A DNA stretch of 64,000 bases. Origin: Oscillatoriales cyanobacterium. Lineage in GTDB: Bacteria > Cyanobacteriota > Cyanobacteriia > Cyanobacteriales > Microcoleaceae. Of this stretch, positions 63,143 to 64,000 are shown piece after piece (the stretch's first letter is position 1; each line of letters starts with the position of its first letter). The notes under the pieces were generated by a model. The model ran no database searches, had not been told where the DNA came from, and was given only the letters and a program-made list of their open reading frames with translations. Location: the NCBI GenBank assembly GCA_004293365.1, contig RDYN01000061.1:24292-88291 (forward strand), given 5' to 3'. Position numbers and translations under genes: made by a program.

Positions 63143-64000
63143 ATGGCTCCCGCCGTTTTAATTGAAAATCTTCAGAAACGCTACGGCAATGTAGAAGCCG
63201 TTAAAGATGTTTCCTTCAAGGTAGAACCGGGGGAAATATTTGGTTTGCTAGGCCCCAACGGTGCAGGCAAAACCACAACCCTGCGGGTACTTTGTACATT
63301 GAGCGCGCCCGATAGCGGACGCATTGAAGTATCTGGCATTTCAGCAGTCAGCCAGCCGAGAATGGCCAGACAGAAACTCGGCTACGTCGCCCAAGAAGTG
63401 GCTCTTGACAAGGTGCTGACAGGGCGCGAACTCCTGCAACTGCAAGCGGCGCTTTACCATTTACCGCGCAATACGATTAAAGGGCGGATTGATAAAATGG
63501 TGCAACTCCTCGGTTTGGAGGAGTGGGAAAATAAAAAAACGGGCACCTATTCCGGCGGTATCCGCAAGCGCCTCGACTTAGCAGCAGGATTGCTTCACCA
63601 GCCGGATGTTTTGGTGTTAGACGAACCGACTGTCGGGCTCGATATTGAAAGCCGGGTGGTAGTGTGGGATTTCCTGCGGCGGTTGCGGGAGGAAGGTACG
63701 ACGGTGTTGATTACCAGCCATTATCTGGAAGAAGTGGATGCTTTGGCCGATCGCGTGGCGATTATTGACAAGGGTACGGTGATTGCACAGGGTACGCCGG
63801 AGGAGTTGAAAAATCGCGTTGGGGGCGATCGGGTGACTCTGCGGATTCGGGAGTTTTCGCCACTAGAAGAAGCCCAAAAAGCCCAAGCTTTAATGCAATC
63901 TCTCCCTTTCGTGCAAGAAGTAATTGTCAACACCGCCCAAGGAAATTCTCTCAATTTAGTAGTAACACCGCAAAGCGATGCGCTGGTGACTATTCAGCAA
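63143..64000 (+). CDS. ABC transporter ATP-binding protein (partial, cut by window end)
   Basis: The first 286 residues of an ABC-2-type ATPase of the DrrA/CcmA kind (drug, polysaccharide or antibiotic export). Walker A is GLLGPNGAGKTTTL (about 36-49), the signature is YSGGIRKRLDLAAG (about 137-150), and Walker B is VLVLDEPTVGLD (about 156-167); the H-loop is LITSHYLEEV. It starts at the ATG 63143 (MAPAVLIENLQKRYG). The frame is open to the end of the window, so the stop and any partner permease lie beyond. Confidence 0.93.
   Translation, partial: MAPAVLIENLQKRYGNVEAVKDVSFKVEPGEIFGLLGPNGAGKTTTLRVLCTLSAPDSGRIEVSGISAVSQPRMARQKLGYVAQEVALDKVLTGRELLQLQAALYHLPRNTIKGRIDKMVQLLGLEEWENKKTGTYSGGIRKRLDLAAGLLHQPDVLVLDEPTVGLDIESRVVVWDFLRRLREEGTTVLITSHYLEEVDALADRVAIIDKGTVIAQGTPEELKNRVGGDRVTLRIREFSPLEEAQKAQALMQSLPFVQEVIVNTAQGNSLNLVVTPQSDALVTIQQ

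Noticed and set aside
1-64000. tRNA or rRNA genes
   Set aside because: I looked for T-loop sequences and rRNA signatures and saw none; a tRNAscan run would be needed to exclude them fully.

Overview
The window is chromosomal DNA of a filamentous, oxygenic cyanobacterium, most likely of the Oscillatoriales (Microcoleus/Oscillatoria/Phormidium type). The evidence is a psbO gene for the photosystem II manganese-stabilising protein, a ferrochelatase with the chlorophyll-binding-like tail found in cyanobacteria and plastids, a COP23-type protein, a group 3 SigF-like sigma factor, giant protein kinase/ATPase/GAF/histidine kinase proteins, many HIP1-type gcgatcgc octamers, and intergenic spaces filled with heptamer and palindromic repeats. 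The assignment rests on gene content and is an inference. I found no rRNA, tRNA or CRISPR array.

Layout. 1-9.7 kb is housekeeping: a PyrF-PyrE fusion, a pentapeptide-repeat protein, a DUF547 protein, a methyltransferase divergent from ferrochelatase, a DUF4126 membrane protein and glutamate dehydrogenase. 10-14.6 kb holds a COP23 protein and two secreted trypsin-like proteases, between which sits an IsrB element with its upstream omega (HEARO) RNA. 14.8-19.2 kb carries a zinc-ribbon Ser/Thr kinase and an FHA-FHA-ABC transporter, with a palindromic MITE between them. 19.2-21.3 kb is a four-gene minus-strand cluster (XRE regulator, two small orphan genes, and a HEAT/formylglycine-enzyme-fold protein whose C-terminus looks like a diversity-generating retroelement target). 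21.8-25.2 kb is a class II ribonucleotide reductase carrying an intein with LAGLIDADG motifs. 26-28.2 kb is an RTX/DUF4394 protein. 28.7-35.9 kb holds a Uma2 protein, an ABC permease, apt, an aspartate aminotransferase, sigF, psbO and a small conserved gene. 36-37.6 kb is an RTX protein with a frameshift in a 21-bp repeat tract. 37.9-48.3 kb is a signalling block: a REC-histidine kinase, a hybrid histidine kinase, decayed gene fragments, and an 1807-residue multi-kinase. 48.4-57.6 kb has an AEC transporter, a vWA protein, an ImmA/IrrE peptidase-PIN pair, an RNase D-like protein with a duplicated tail, and two more Uma2 proteins. 57.7-64 kb has gyrA, a histone-deacetylase-fold enzyme, a 62-residue conserved protein, and an ABC ATPase cut by the window end.

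How the parts relate. Most genes are single transcription units separated by repeats. Likely operons are the histidine kinase pair at 37.9-42.0 kb (3-nt gap), the XRE cluster at 19.2-21.3 kb (gaps of 4 to 21 nt), and the peptidase-PIN pair (2-nt gap). The most promising unusual items are the IsrB element inserted against a start codon, the DGR-like target with no reverse transcriptase nearby, the ImmA/IrrE-PIN module, the MITE family with exchangeable palindromic cores and target duplications, and the 5-nt deletion that cuts off the proline-rich tail of the RTX protein.
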